Made by a program: the position numbers and the translations under genes. From Faecalitalea sp. UBA4312 (lineage in GTDB: Bacteria; Bacillota_I; Bacilli_A; Erysipelotrichales; Erysipelotrichaceae), in NCBI GenBank assembly GCA_002394635.1, contig DGUK01000086.1, positions 1 to 14,171 on the forward strand: 14,171 nucleotides of DNA. Direction: 5' to 3'. Below, piece after piece: positions 13,429 to 14,171 of the stretch. The notes under the pieces are model-generated. The model ran no database searches. It was not told the DNA's origin and saw nothing but the letters and a program-made list of their open reading frames with translations. The stretch's first letter is position 1. Each line of letters opens with the position of its first letter.

Positions 13429-14171
13429 TCAGTTCCAACGGATCCTAGTGATTACACCATTCAGATCTGCCAACTTTTCTTCCATTTCACTTTCCTTCAT
13501 CAAGGCAGTCACAAATCCGTATTCGCCTTCCAGTTCATCAATGATTTCCACATTGCCGAAGATCTTTTCAATCTGATCGATGCCGGTTTCATTTTTCACA
13601 CGAACGAAGAAACGGTTTTCCATCTGTCCGAAATCGTACAGTTCCAGTTCCTGGTCTGTCCAGATAAATGGCAGATTTCTGTCCAAGTTCTTTGCGACAT
13701 CTACTATATCTCCTACTACAGCGCTGGCTGTCGGTATAGAACCGGCTCCACTGCCATAGTACATGGAATCTCCTAACGCATTACCAACCACAAAAACCGC
13801 ATTGAATACACCATTGACACTCTGCAAAGGATGCGTTTCATCCAGCATAAACGGAGCAACGATACATCCATAGGTATCGCCTTCTTTTTTAGACATCGCC
13901 AGCAGCTTGATATTTCTATGTAAGGCATGTGCATATTTCATATCTTCTACGGTAATCTTGGAAATCCCTTCGATATGGATTTTTTCAAACGGCACAAATT
14001 TTCCGCTGATCAATGAAGTTAGGATTGCGATCTTTCTACCGGCATCATACCCTTCGACATCGTCGGTCGGATCCGCTTCCGCATAGCCTAGTTCCTGCGC
14101 TTCTTTTAATACATCCTCGTATTTTGCACCCTTTTCCGACATCTCGGTCATAATGAAGTTGGTTGTTCCGT
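13429..14171 (-). CDS. hom: Homoserine dehydrogenase, C-terminal part (5' end cut by window edge)
   Basis: Homoserine dehydrogenase reduces L-aspartate-4-semialdehyde to L-homoserine with NAD(P)H, feeding threonine and methionine synthesis. The reading frame is open to the right edge, and the visible start-like ATG at 14151 is internal: the preceding bases encode GTTNFI, part of the conserved GTTNFIMTEM motif. The catalytic region follows (GYAEADPTDDVEGYDAGRKIAIL, with the Lys/Asp of the active site). The last 60-75 residues form an ACT regulatory domain (RFFVRVKNETG to ITRIRWN), suggesting threonine feedback inhibition. About 246 residues are visible of a protein usually 400-430 long, so the NAD-binding domain lies outside the window. 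It is convergent with srlA-srlE, ends with its own terminator and is unrelated to the hydrogenase-type operon. Confidence 0.95.
   Translation of the reverse strand, partial: GTTNFIMTEMSEKGAKYEDVLKEAQELGYAEADPTDDVEGYDAGRKIAILTSLISGKFVPFEKIHIEGISKITVEDMKYAHALHRNIKLLAMSKKEGDTYGCIVAPFMLDETHPLQSVNGVFNAVFVVGNALGDSMYYGSGAGSIPTASAVVGDIVDVAKNLDRNLPFIWTDQELELYDFGQMENRFFVRVKNETGIDQIEKIFGNVEIIDELEGEYGFVTALMKESEMEEKLADLNGVITRIRWN

Noticed and set aside
1..14171. CRISPR array, tRNA or rRNA genes, insertion sequences, attachment sites
   Set aside because: I looked on both strands and saw no regularly spaced direct repeats, no cloverleaf-like tRNA, no transposase or integrase reading frame and no terminal inverted repeats flanking the operon.

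Overview
This is an anaerobe-type window, most likely from a Bacillota bacterium, possibly an Erysipelotrichia-like gut organism. The lineage call rests only on strong AGGAGG-type ribosome binding sites, moderate GC and the gene repertoire, so it is tentative. All genes look intact. Two run off the window edges: hydF on the left and hom on the right.

Bases 1-11266, all on the minus strand, form one very compact 12-gene operon. Read 5' to 3' from right to left, it encodes: a NifH-like ATPase; NifD-like 1 and NifK-like 1 (nitrogenase component 1 superfamily); HypF, HypC, HypD and HypE; a DUF1232 protein; a TM1266-type [FeFe]-hydrogenase-system regulator; NifD-like 2 and NifK-like 2; and HydF. 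Eight junctions overlap by 1-20 bases, four of them as ATGA. A promoter (TTTTCA-17-TATAAT) lies near 11408-11436. It is followed by a leader of about 135 nt that ends in an intrinsic-terminator-like hairpin directly before the first Shine-Dalgarno, so the operon may be attenuated.

The gene mix is the main result. HypCDEF make the Fe(CN)2(CO) unit of [NiFe]-hydrogenases, but the nickel genes hypA/hypB and a [NiFe] enzyme are not in the window. HydF and the TM1266 protein belong to the [FeFe]-hydrogenase H-cluster system, but hydE, hydG and the hydrogenase are also absent here. In their place stand one NifH-like reductase and two paralogous NifDK-like heterodimers. Both heterodimers keep the same three-cysteine geometry, and by eye they have lost the FeMo-cofactor ligands. 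The simplest hypothesis is an Fe-CO/CN cofactor assembly line: Hyp proteins make Fe-bound CN/CO, the nitrogenase-like complexes reduce or process a cluster, and HydF serves as scaffold. It could be an alternative route to the H-cluster or to an unknown cofactor. I do not recall this combination being described as a system.

Bases 11603-13131 (plus strand) hold a divergent two-gene sorbitol/glucitol PTS operon, srlA-srlE (EIIC and EIIBC), with its own promoter and a palindrome over the -10 element. Neither the EIIA gene (srlB) nor sorbitol-6-phosphate dehydrogenase (srlD) follows. A run of hairpins and terminators fills 13132-13428. From 13429 to the right edge, on the minus strand, lies the C-terminal part of homoserine dehydrogenase (hom) with its ACT domain and terminator.
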